This document shows, in pieces, positions 7,231 through 14,229 of a stretch of DNA of 32,143 nt. The position numbers and the translations under genes are program-made. The number at the start of each line of letters is the position of its first letter. Position 1 is the first letter of the stretch. The notes below the pieces were generated by a model that was given only the letters and a program-made list of their open reading frames with translations, searched no databases and had not been told where the DNA came from. This stretch comes from Limnohabitans sp. (GTDB taxonomy: Bacteria > Pseudomonadota > Gammaproteobacteria > Burkholderiales > Burkholderiaceae_C), in assembly GCA_009693505.1 (NCBI GenBank), contig SHXD01000033.1, forward strand, positions 1 to 32,143, written 5' to 3'.

Positions 7231-8370
7231 ATGAAGCGAACCACAGAATTTCTCATCATTGGTGGTGGCATTGCCGCAGCCTCCACTGCCTATTGGCTTT
7301 CTCGAAACGCTCAAGTTTTATTGCTAGAGCAAGAGTCTCAACCGGGCTACCACTCAACGGGGCGTTCGGCCGCTTTATTCATGGAGAGTTATGGCACATC
7401 ACAAGTTCGGGCATTGACCATGGCGAGTCGCGCTTTTTTGCAGTCGCCTCCTGCTGGCTTTTCAGATCATCCACTTTTAACCCCCAGAGGCGCAATGATG
7501 GTAGCTGAGCATGGGCAAGATGAAATGCTTAGCTCCCATTGGGAAGTCTTGCGTCAAGTGACACAGAAAGGACGCTTGCTCAATACGCAAGAGGCCTGCG
7601 AATTTTTACCTGTCCTTAGGTCAGAGAAAGTTCTGGGTGGTATCTACGAACCAGACGCGTCTGACATGGATGTTCACAGCATTCATCAAGGCTATTTGCG
7701 CGGCGCAAAAAAAAATGGAGCTCAACTGATTTGCGATGCCCAAGTCATTCAAATTCAGCTCAGCGGCAAAGTCTGGCACGTGCATGCAGGTGGTCAGCGA
7801 TACGAAGCTCGCGTGCTGATCAATGCTGCAGGCGCTTGGGCTGATGCAGTAGCTGAGTTGTCCGGCGTTAGGCCTATTGGACTTGTCCCCAAACGCAGAT
7901 CCGCTTTGATTTTTGAGCCGCCAACAGGCTTGAATTGTGGCGCTTGGCCAATGGTAGCCGGCATTGACGAAAGTTGGTACATCAAACCCGATGCAGGCAA
8001 ACTGCTAGGATCTCCAGCCAACGCAGACCCTGTCGCGCCTCACGATGTGCAACCGGAGGAATTAGACATCGCCATGGCGATTGACCGCATTCAAACCATG
8101 ACGACGCTTGAAATTCGCAGGCCTATTCGAACGTGGGCCGGCTTGCGTTCATTTGTGACCGATGGCGATTTGGTGGCAGGCTTTGACCCGCAAGTGGAAA
8201 ATTTTTTCTGGATCGCAGCGCAAGGCGGTTATGGCATTCAAACATCAGCCGCCATGGGCGAGTGCTGCGCTGCTTTGGTCAGGCATCAAGAATTGCCCTC
8301 ACACACAACATCTCATGGCCTCACCCAGAGTAAGCTCAGCCCCCAGAGGCTCTTTAAAGCATCACATTAA
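7231..8370 (+). CDS. FAD-dependent D-amino-acid dehydrogenase, DauA-like
   Basis: A 379-residue DAO-family flavoprotein that resembles Pseudomonas aeruginosa D-arginine dehydrogenase DauA over its whole length, judged from memory. Shared segments include the FAD-binding IIGGGIAAASTAYWLS, QPGYHSTGRSAA, HQGYLRGA, VLINAAGAWADA, KPDAGKLLGSPANADPV and AAQGGYGIQTSAAMGE. The carboxylate-binding arginines of DauA (PKRRSA and TWAGLRSF) and the tyrosines (Tyr54, and DESWYIKP) are kept. The glutamate that contacts the substrate guanidinium in DauA (Glu87 in HPLLSPRPE) is Ala88 here, and the His48 and Thr50 positions are Leu49 and Met51. The enzyme therefore probably oxidises a D-amino acid or related amine other than D-arginine, giving an imine and reduced flavin. 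A RidA gene lies close by. Confidence 0.88.
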   Translation: MKRTTEFLIIGGGIAAASTAYWLSRNAQVLLLEQESQPGYHSTGRSAALFMESYGTSQVRALTMASRAFLQSPPAGFSDHPLLTPRGAMMVAEHGQDEMLSSHWEVLRQVTQKGRLLNTQEACEFLPVLRSEKVLGGIYEPDASDMDVHSIHQGYLRGAKKNGAQLICDAQVIQIQLSGKVWHVHAGGQRYEARVLINAAGAWADAVAELSGVRPIGLVPKRRSALIFEPPTGLNCGAWPMVAGIDESWYIKPDAGKLLGSPANADPVAPHDVQPEELDIAMAIDRIQTMTTLEIRRPIRTWAGLRSFVTDGDLVAGFDPQVENFFWIAAQGGYGIQTSAAMGECCAALVRHQELPSHTTSHGLTQSKLSPQRLFKASH

Positions 8371-8382
8371 AAGGTACTCCAG

Positions 8383-9384
8383 ATGATTTACAAAAACTTA
8401 GGTCATAGCCCCTTGAAAGTCTCACGCATCTGCCTGGGTACCATGATGTTTGCAGACCAAACGAATATGGCCGAGGCGCGCAGCATCGTTGACCATGCCC
8501 AAGAAAATGGCTGTAATTTCATCGATACCGCCGATGTTTACACTTTTGGAAAATCAGAAGTGATGACTGGCGAGTTGATCAAAGCAACGCGAAATCAATG
8601 GGTCTTGGCCAGCAAAGTCGGCAATAGCATGTCAGACAATGTCAATGAGCGTCTCTTTTCTCGCGCTTGGATGTTGCGTGCGTGCGAGGACAGTTTGAGT
8701 CGCTTGCAAACTGACCACTTGGACATCTATTACTTGCACCGTGACTTCAACGGCTTGCACCTTGAAGAACCCTTGCGTGCCATTGAAGCCTTGTTGCGCG
8801 ATGGCAAAATTCGTTACTGGGGTTTGTCTAACTTCAGAGGGTGGCGCATTGCAGAGGTCATGCGCTTGTGCCAGCAAATGAACATGCCAGCCCCTGTGGT
8901 GTGCCAGCCTTATTACAATTTGCTCAACCGTATGCCAGAAGTTGAAGTATTGGAAGCTTGTGCCTATTACGGCATAGGCGTTGCGCCCTACAGCCCCATT
9001 GCCAGAGGCATACTCACGGGCAAATATGCGCCCGGTGCGGCGCCAAGTCCCGACAGCCGTTTAGCGCGTGGCGACAAACGCATCCTTGAAACCGAGTACC
9101 GAAAAGAGTCTTTAGAAATCGCTCAAAAGCTCAGCACGCGCTGCGAAGAAAAAGGCATACAACTCTCACACTTTGCTTTGGCTTGGGTTTTGGCGCACCG
9201 GGCTGTTACCTCGGTCATCGGTGGGCCTCGCACATTGGCGCAGTGGCAAGACTATTGGGGCGCGTTGGATGTCACCATCACGCAAGAGGACGAAGACTTT
9301 GTGAACCAACTTGTCTCGCCCGGACACCCTTCTACCCCAGGGTACAACGACCCTTCTTACCCACTTTCAGCAAGGCGTGCATAA
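8383..9384 (+). CDS. Aldo/keto reductase
   Basis: A 333-residue NADP(H)-dependent aldo/keto reductase of the YajO/Tas-like branch. The full catalytic tetrad is visible: Asp48 and Tyr53 (FIDTADVYTFGKSE), Lys78 (WVLASKVGN) and His119 (DIYYLHRDF). The later GLSNFRGWRIAEV and the C-terminal VTSVIGGPRTLAQ cofactor-binding segment are also typical. AAAAGG eight bases before the ATG is a good ribosome site and overlaps the stop of the preceding gene, so this is the last gene of the five-gene operon. Members interconvert aldehydes or ketones and alcohols. Here it probably handles a carbonyl product of the upstream dioxygenase or dehydrogenase (inference). Confidence 0.92.
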   Translation: MIYKNLGHSPLKVSRICLGTMMFADQTNMAEARSIVDHAQENGCNFIDTADVYTFGKSEVMTGELIKATRNQWVLASKVGNSMSDNVNERLFSRAWMLRACEDSLSRLQTDHLDIYYLHRDFNGLHLEEPLRAIEALLRDGKIRYWGLSNFRGWRIAEVMRLCQQMNMPAPVVCQPYYNLLNRMPEVEVLEACAYYGIGVAPYSPIARGILTGKYAPGAAPSPDSRLARGDKRILETEYRKESLEIAQKLSTRCEEKGIQLSHFALAWVLAHRAVTSVIGGPRTLAQWQDYWGALDVTITQEDEDFVNQLVSPGHPSTPGYNDPSYPLSARRA

Positions 9385-9456
9385 AGACTTTAGGATGAAA
9401 CTTGCATCAAGAATCTTGAACACTGCTAGATCACTGATGAAATAGTCTGGTCGCAC

Positions 9457-9810
9457 TTACATCTTGGCGGCCGTCACAATGATCTCAACCAGTAGATCGG
9501 GCGAGGCAAGATGCACTTCTCCTGTTGCACGTGTTGGAAGGGCATCTTTAGGCGCCCACTCAGCCCAGACACTATTCATGCCCGCAAAGTCCGCAGTGAT
9601 ATCTTTAAGCCAGATCTGGACGCTGAGCAAATGTCGTTTGTTAGAGCCTGCTGTCGCTAGGTACCCGTCTATCTTTTGTAGCACATCGCGCGTTTGCACA
9701 ACGATGTCTCCTTTGACACTGGCCGTAATGCCTGCGATATAGATTGTGTCTCCATGAATGACGACCCGACTGAGTCGTTCGTTTGAATCGATGCGAGTAA
9801 TAATAGTCAT
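9457..9810 (-). CDS. RidA/YjgF family protein (imine deaminase type)
   Basis: A 117-residue Rid protein of normal length. It has the TIYIAGITASVKGDIVVQT segment, VQIWLKDITADFAGMN, and the conserved PTRATGEVHLASPDLLVEI end, which carries the arginine that in RidA binds the carboxylate of the imino acid substrate. RidA hydrolyses reactive 2-imino/enamine acids to 2-oxo acids and ammonia. GGAG seven bases before the ATG sets the start. It is the last gene of a minus-strand group and converges with the operon that encodes the DauA-like dehydrogenase, an imine producer, so a shared pathway is plausible. It could instead belong to one of the many Rid subfamilies with other substrates. Confidence 0.92.
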   Translation of the reverse strand: MTIITRIDSNERLSRVVIHGDTIYIAGITASVKGDIVVQTRDVLQKIDGYLATAGSNKRHLLSVQIWLKDITADFAGMNSVWAEWAPKDALPTRATGEVHLASPDLLVEIIVTAAKM

Positions 9811-9859
9811 TTGTATTCTCCAGTTTGTATGATAGTAAATTTAAGAAAAAGAAATTCCA

Positions 9860-10057
9860 TCATGGCTCAGGACCTCCATAAAGGTGAACGATGTCCTCGC
9901 CTGCGAATTTTGGCCAGCACAGCTTTATCACATTCAAGGAACTGCCCGTGCCCTGCAACATCTCGTTCACACCGTCTCGCCAAACCACACGGCCACGGGA
10001 AAATGGATGAACATCAGTGCCGCCATCTTTTACACCGTGGAACATCAAAATCGACAT
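9860..10057 (-). CDS. Small ORF of unknown function, possibly a gene remnant
   Basis: A 65-codon frame lies between the Bug receptor and ridA genes, on their strand. It reads MSILMFHGVKDGGTDVHPFS, then RGRVVWRDGVNEML and ends HLYGGPEP. I do not recognise a family. The reading frame stays open upstream for several codons without a better start, and only a weak AGAGA precedes the ATG. It may be the C-terminal remnant of a larger gene. The plus-strand frames over the same bases have composition typical of antisense and are less convincing. Its position inside an operon-like group is the only support. Confidence 0.3.
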   Translation of the reverse strand: MSILMFHGVKDGGTDVHPFSRGRVVWRDGVNEMLQGTGSSLNVIKLCWPKFAGEDIVHLYGGPEP

Positions 10058-10105
10058 GCGCGTCTCTAGGCTTGGAATTCCGTGGGGTATTTCTTGGAAG
10101 TCAGT

Positions 10106-11080
10106 CTATTCACCCTTGATGTTGGCAATCTGAGCGACCTTCGACCATTTTTCAGTTTCGAAGGCTATGTATTTTCCAAACTCCTCCGCAGTTCCGCCAG
10201 CCACCTCCGAGCCGGTTTTGGCCAATTGCTCTCGGACTTCAGGCGTCTTCAAAATTCGATTGATTTCTGCATTCAACTTCGCGATGACTGATTTTGGTGT
10301 GTTGGCCGGGACAAGAACGCCTCCCCAAGACACCGCTTCGAATCCTGGCTGGCCGAGTTCGTCCACAGTTGGTACATTTGGAAGGTTTAGCAGTCTGGTT
10401 TTGGTTCCCACAGCGAGCACCTTAAGGCGGCCTGCATGCACGTGCTGGAGCGAGGAGGCACCCGTGGTGAACATCGCCTGGATGTGTCCACCGATCATGT
10501 CGTTCAGCGCAAGGCCGTCGCCCTTGTAGCTGATGCGCTCCATCTTAATTCCGGCGTTCATCATAAACAACTCCATCGCAAAATGGCCAGCGGTACCAGT
10601 ACCGCCCGTGCCATAGGAGAGCTTGGAAGGGTTGGCCTTGGCTTTCGCGATCAGCTCCTCCACCGAGCTCAAGCCAGCACTGGCATTGACTACAAGCATC
10701 AACGGCACCAGATTGGTAAGTACGACTGGCGCAAACTCCTTCACTGGGTCCAGTGGCATCTTGTAGATGCTTGCGTTGATGGCGTTGGGACCCACATTGC
10801 CCATCAGGAGGGTGTGTCCGTCTGCAGGTGACTTTGCCACATGCTGCATGGCGATGATGCCATTTGCACCAGGGCGGTTTTCTGTCAATACGGACTGTTT
10901 CCAAGCATCCCCGAGCTTTTGCCCAAGGACCCGAGCCACTACATCTGAAGCGCCCCCCGGTGGGTACATCACGACGAACTGGATAGGCTTGCTAGGGTAC
11001 TCCTGCGCAAAAGCGCAAGTCAAGGTGAGGAAAGACAGTGCCATCGTGCCGACACAGGAAAAAAGGAAACGAAATTTCAT
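10106..11080 (-). CDS. Bug-family periplasmic solute receptor
   Basis: A 324-residue TctC/Bug receptor. The signal peptide core is MALSFLTLTCAFA with cleavage before QEYPSKP. The family blocks are FVVMYPPGGASDVVARVL, ENRPGANGIIAMQHVAKSP, DGHTLLMGNVGPNAI, ISYKGDGLALNDMIGGHIQ and a C-terminal EEFGKYIAFETEKWSKV. AGGAGA five bases before the ATG supports the start. It follows a 2-hydroxyacid dehydrogenase gene by 52 bases on the same strand and again lacks TctA/TctB partners. It is only moderately similar to the receptor at 4725, so the two probably bind different ligands. Confidence 0.93.
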   Translation of the reverse strand: MKFRFLFSCVGTMALSFLTLTCAFAQEYPSKPIQFVVMYPPGGASDVVARVLGQKLGDAWKQSVLTENRPGANGIIAMQHVAKSPADGHTLLMGNVGPNAINASIYKMPLDPVKEFAPVVLTNLVPLMLVVNASAGLSSVEELIAKAKANPSKLSYGTGGTGTAGHFAMELFMMNAGIKMERISYKGDGLALNDMIGGHIQAMFTTGASSLQHVHAGRLKVLAVGTKTRLLNLPNVPTVDELGQPGFEAVSWGGVLVPANTPKSVIAKLNAEINRILKTPEVREQLAKTGSEVAGGTAEEFGKYIAFETEKWSKVAQIANIKGE

Positions 11081-11132
11081 AATGTTCTCCTAGGCGCGCA
11101 GCGCCAGTAACAATACAAGTGAACTCAAGGCC

Positions 11133-12080
11133 TCATACAAACTCGTTTTTTAGCAGCGTCTCTCCGCGAGACAGTCGTGCCAAATTTTCTATCAGCAAAT
11201 CAATCACGTTGTCTTCGTACTTCTGAGTTTCACCCGCCGAGTGTGGCGTGATGAAGACATTGGGTGCAGTCCAAAGCGGCGACGTTTCGGGCAACGGCTC
11301 ATCCCAGGCACAGTCCAGTGCTGCGCCCGCAATAGTGCCAGCACTCAGTGCCTCGATCACCGAAGGCTCATGCACCACCTTGCCACGGGCGACGTTAATC
11401 AGATATGCAGTTGGCTTCATCATTGCAAGCGCCTGTGCGTTAATCAAGTTTTCAGTGGTCGGATTCAAGTTGCAGGTAAGCGCTACGAAATCCGCTTGCG
11501 GCAACGCCGATAGGAGGTCCGACGTTGCGAGCACACGATCTGCGGCACCGCACCCCTTGGATGTGTCGCGCTTAATTCCGATTACGTGCATGTCAAAGGC
11601 CTTTGCCAGAGTGGCTAGGCGAGAGCCTATTCGACCCATGCCTACAATCACTAGCGTCTTGCCTCCAAGCTCCTCTTCCCGCTTGGAAATTTCAGAAATC
11701 AGACCACGCCAGTGTCTGGCCATCTGGTTGTCACGAGCATTCGGCAGCTTTCGCGCCATCGCTAGGATGAGTGAGATTGCGTGCTCGGCTACGGCACGTT
11801 CGTTCACCCCTTGCGCGCTCGCAACTCGAATCCCGGCTCTGGCGAGAAGCTCGCGCGAGTACTGGTCTGTACCAGCGCTGATGGACTGGATCATGGTAAG
11901 GCGCGAAGCGGATGCTATCAATTCGTTTCGCCAAAAGCCGGAAACGGACAGCACGTCTGCCTCGCCGATGCGTGCTTTTAATTCGTCCAGCGTGCGAACC
12001 TCAAAGCATTGGATGCCTGTCTTGCGCAGCACAAAGCGCTCCTGCATCCGATAAGCTGGATGCGCAAAGCAGATAGTCAT
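11133..12080 (-). CDS. D-isomer-specific 2-hydroxyacid dehydrogenase
   Basis: A 315-residue NAD(P)-dependent 2-hydroxyacid dehydrogenase of the phosphoglycerate/glyoxylate reductase family. The Rossmann motif is VIVGMGRIGSRLATLAKAFD. The catalytic set is Arg232 (NVARGKVVHE), Glu261 (CAWDEPLPE) and His280 (ITPHSAGET), with the helix EHAISLILAMARKLP in front of the nucleotide domain. It interconverts a 2-oxo acid and a D-2-hydroxy acid. I chose the ATG at 12080 because AAGGA lies just before it and MTICFAHPAYRM is a natural N-terminus; an ATG at 12110 adds ten lysine-rich residues but lacks a site. It heads the minus-strand group with the Bug receptor and RidA. Substrate unknown. Confidence 0.9.
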   Translation of the reverse strand: MTICFAHPAYRMQERFVLRKTGIQCFEVRTLDELKARIGEADVLSVSGFWRNELIASASRLTMIQSISAGTDQYSRELLARAGIRVASAQGVNERAVAEHAISLILAMARKLPNARDNQMARHWRGLISEISKREEELGGKTLVIVGMGRIGSRLATLAKAFDMHVIGIKRDTSKGCGAADRVLATSDLLSALPQADFVALTCNLNPTTENLINAQALAMMKPTAYLINVARGKVVHEPSVIEALSAGTIAGAALDCAWDEPLPETSPLWTAPNVFITPHSAGETQKYEDNVIDLLIENLARLSRGETLLKNEFV

Positions 12081-12404
12081 TTTTTCCTTGGACGGAAGCT
12101 TTCGTGCCATGAAGTTCTTTCGTTAAGAATCAGTTGGTCACACTAAAATAAATGAAACTGCGAAGTAAGTTTACGTTAAATGTAAAATTACGTAGAGATT
12201 TTTTGATCAATCTTCCTAGGCATGTATATATTCGTATAACTCTTCCTTGAGGCGGCTGTAGTTTCATCAAGTCTGCGATCTATATGCTTTTTAGGTATAG
12301 TCAAGTTAACCACAACAGACACAGATTTGTAAGGTCGCATACCCTTTCCCTGATCTGATCTGCCACTCCAAGCGGTATTAAGTTGATTCAACACACGCCG
12401 TAGC

Positions 12405-12537
12405 GTCCAGAATCTGGACACCCCCTACCCGCCCACAGCATCTCAAGCATCATGAACGACTCAGCCTAAATTAGCTCTATAGACGTCAAACTGCGTTATA
12501 AAGAGTGGCTACCAAATTGAAGGAATGCCAGACTGTC
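12405..12537 (+). repeat. Dispersed repeat, copy 2 of 3
   Basis: The left block is GTCCAGAATCTGGACA followed by CTACCCGCCCACAGC. The right block is CTGCGTTATAAAGAGTGGCT followed by ACCAAATTGA and AATGCCA. It is the most diverged copy but keeps the block-to-block distance of copy 1 (88 against 87 bases) and the same orientation. Confidence 0.65.
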
Positions 12538-12578
12538 ATTTGACACAGCGCATTTTTGGATCAAAGATGGAGCCTCAT

Positions 12579-12604
12579 TATTTGGGGTCACCTATTTGGG
12601 GTCA
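12579..12604 (+). repeat. Tandem 12-base repeat, 14-base period
   Basis: TATTTGGGGTCA occurs twice with a two-base gap. The GGGGTCAGGTC that follows resembles the lead sequence often seen beside IS200-like or REP-associated elements (from memory), but no transposase is present. It directly precedes the start of the small gene at 12613 and may have replaced its original upstream region. Confidence 0.5.
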
Positions 12605-12612
12605 GGTCACAA

Positions 12613-12975
12613 ATGTTCTTACTTAACTCAATCGCTCACATTAGCAACTCTCACACTAAAGCAGTCGTGATCTCAGGCTCGCATGGGGGTCGATCTTCTG
12701 CAGAATTTGTAATTGCGCTTAAGCGAAAACCGAGTTGTGTTTTCTTTAACGATGCGGGTGGTGGAAAAGAAGACGCGGGCAAAGTAGCACTTAGTATTTT
12801 GGAAGCTCATGGAGTGCCTTGTGCTTCCTACTCACACATGTCTGCCAGAATTGGGGATGCACAGGATGGGTATGAGCACGGCATCGTCACAGAAATGAAC
12901 AACCTGGCACGCCTAAAGGGTGTTGGATTGGCCATGACGGTCAAAGATGCTGCAAACTTACTCAGCCAATTATGA
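12613..12975 (+). CDS. Conserved small protein with SHGGRSSAEF and FFNDAGGGKEDAG motifs, function unknown
   Basis: A 120-residue soluble protein without signal peptide. Notable segments are AVVISGSHGGRSSAEFVIAL, then VFFNDAGGGKEDAGKVALS, LEAHGVPCASYSHMSARIGD and a C-terminal VKDAANLLSQL. I recall similar uncharacterised bacterial proteins with the SHGG...NDAG(x)GKD...ARIGD pattern, but know no function. The glycine-rich turns, Asp and Lys suggest a small alpha/beta enzyme or binding domain (inference). The start is uncertain: no ribosome site stands before ATG 12613, and the upstream bases are repeats, so the N-terminus may be rebuilt or missing. It stands alone on the plus strand between two minus-strand operons. 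Confidence 0.6.
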   Translation: MFLLNSIAHISNSHTKAVVISGSHGGRSSAEFVIALKRKPSCVFFNDAGGGKEDAGKVALSILEAHGVPCASYSHMSARIGDAQDGYEHGIVTEMNNLARLKGVGLAMTVKDAANLLSQL

Positions 12976-13123
12976 ACTAACACCCGTCATTAATGCTCAT
13001 AACAAAGCACTCCGAATCGGATCAATTGAAGATTAAATCAATTTCCGTATGAGTAGAAATTACTCTTGCAATCATGACAGCTTGTAAATTCAAACGTTTC
13101 ATTTTTTGTAATGCGAAGGCAAG

Positions 13124-13154
13124 CAACAAAATCAGACAGCAAACAGTCTGATTT
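13124..13154 (-). terminator. Hairpin containing the stop codon of the ABC ATPase gene
   Basis: On the minus strand AAATCAGAC (13154-13146) pairs perfectly with GTCTGATTT (13137-13129) around an eight-base loop, followed by TGTTG, so the U-tract is short. The TGA stop of the ATPase gene (13134-13132) is part of the 3' arm. A ribosome reaching the stop would cover the stem, so termination may depend on translation (inference). Confidence 0.5.
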
Positions 13155-14229
13155 GTGAAGGTGCTAGCCTTAAATTCAAAAGTGTGCCCACAAGCAATTT
13201 GGGCAAGCCTGCATAGTGCGCTTGATCAACAGACAAAGACTGCGTGCCCACTCGCACACTGTAACGGGTTAATTCGCCCATGAATTCGCTGGCTTCCACG
13301 GTGCATTGCATACCAATGCTGCGCTCATCACGAGGCGTTGTCTTTGTTTCTACTGTGACGGAGTGCGGCCTAAAGCTAAGTTGAACGTGTTGATCTTTTA
13401 CATACAACTGTGAAGCTGCGGGCGAGACAGGAATCGTTATCTCGCCAACACCCGTGACATCAAGCACCAAGTTGTGTGCGTGTAGGCTGCGCACTTTGGC
13501 ATCCAGCATGTTCATGGTGCCCACAAAATTGGCCACAAATGCATTGATAGGCTCATCGTAGAGCTCGACGGGTGTGCCAACTTGCTGCACCACACCTTGG
13601 TCTAGCACGGCCATTCGATCGGCGGTGGTCATGGCTTCTTCTTGATCGTGCGTGACAAAGATGGTGGTGATGCCCAAGCGACGCTGCAAAGCCAAAAGTT
13701 CTTGGCGCATTTGCACACGCAAAGTTTTGTCGAGATTGGACAATGGCTCGTCTAACAGCAAAACTTGAGGCTCAATCACAATGGTGCGAGCCAAAGCCAC
13801 GCGTTGCTGCTGACCGCCAGAGAGTTGATTGGGCTTGCGCTGACCAAAGGCCGACAAGCCTACCAAATCGAGGGTGGCCGCTACTTTTGTTTGTACCGTC
13901 GCTTTGTCTACTTTGCGTTCTATCAAACCAAAAGCCACGTTGTCCCACACCGACAGGTGCGGCCACAAAGCGTAGCTTTGAAACACCATGCCAATGTTGC
14001 GGTCCCATGGTTCTTGCTTGCCAATGTCGCGGCCATCGACCAACAACTCGCCATGTTGGTGTTTGTTGAAACCAGCAATCAGTCGCAACAAAGTGCTTTT
14101 GCCTGAACCCGAAGGCCCAAGCAGCGCAAAAAACTCTCCGGGTTCAATGTCGAGGTTGACATTTTTTAAAACTTCGGTCGTTCCGTAAGCCACGCGGATG
14201 TTGCGGCATTGAACGCTGACTTTTTTCAT
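13132..14229 (-). CDS. ABC importer ATPase, PotA/FbpC type
   Basis: A 365-residue ATPase. It has Walker A GPSGSGKST (residues 38-46), the Q-loop at MVFQSYALWP, signature LSGGQQQR (136-143), Walker B LLLDE (157-161), the D-loop SNLD and His194 (FVTHDQEEAM). A TOBE-type domain fills the C-terminal 120 residues (QLSFRPHSVTV, and so on). It energises import through the permease encoded immediately upstream. Its ATG overlaps the permease stop as ATGA, so the two are translationally coupled. The family serves polyamines, ferric iron, phosphonates or thiamine. The ATPase alone does not decide the substrate. Confidence 0.93.
   Translation of the reverse strand: MKKVSVQCRNIRVAYGTTEVLKNVNLDIEPGEFFALLGPSGSGKSTLLRLIAGFNKHQHGELLVDGRDIGKQEPWDRNIGMVFQSYALWPHLSVWDNVAFGLIERKVDKATVQTKVAATLDLVGLSAFGQRKPNQLSGGQQQRVALARTIVIEPQVLLLDEPLSNLDKTLRVQMRQELLALQRRLGITTIFVTHDQEEAMTTADRMAVLDQGVVQQVGTPVELYDEPINAFVANFVGTMNMLDAKVRSLHAHNLVLDVTGVGEITIPVSPAASQLYVKDQHVQLSFRPHSVTVETKTTPRDERSIGMQCTVEASEFMGELTRYSVRVGTQSLSVDQAHYAGLPKLLVGTLLNLRLAPSQIRLFAV

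Larger units (their letters stand above)
12081..12612. other. Intergenic stretch with repeats, no gene seen
   Basis: About 530 bases without a supported gene. It holds the upstream region of the dehydrogenase operon (AT-rich, 12120-12200), repeat copy 2 (12405-12537) and a 12-base direct repeat TATTTGGGGTCA at 12579-12590 and 12593-12604. A minus-strand frame of 77 codons (12188-12421) runs into the repeat and has no recognisable domain. Confidence 0.5.

Noticed and set aside
9811..10119. Plus-strand frame of 102 codons between ridA and the Bug gene
   Set aside because: Cys/His/Arg-rich without any domain; the minus-strand frame fits the operon direction better, though that one is also uncertain.
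11248..12054. Long plus-strand open frame (268 codons)
   Set aside because: It lies antisense to the well-supported 2-hydroxyacid dehydrogenase gene, is Ser/Arg-rich and shows no domain.
12188..12421. Minus-strand 77-codon frame reaching into repeat copy 2
   Set aside because: The start lies in the repeat, no domain is recognised and neighbours on that strand have proper starts elsewhere.
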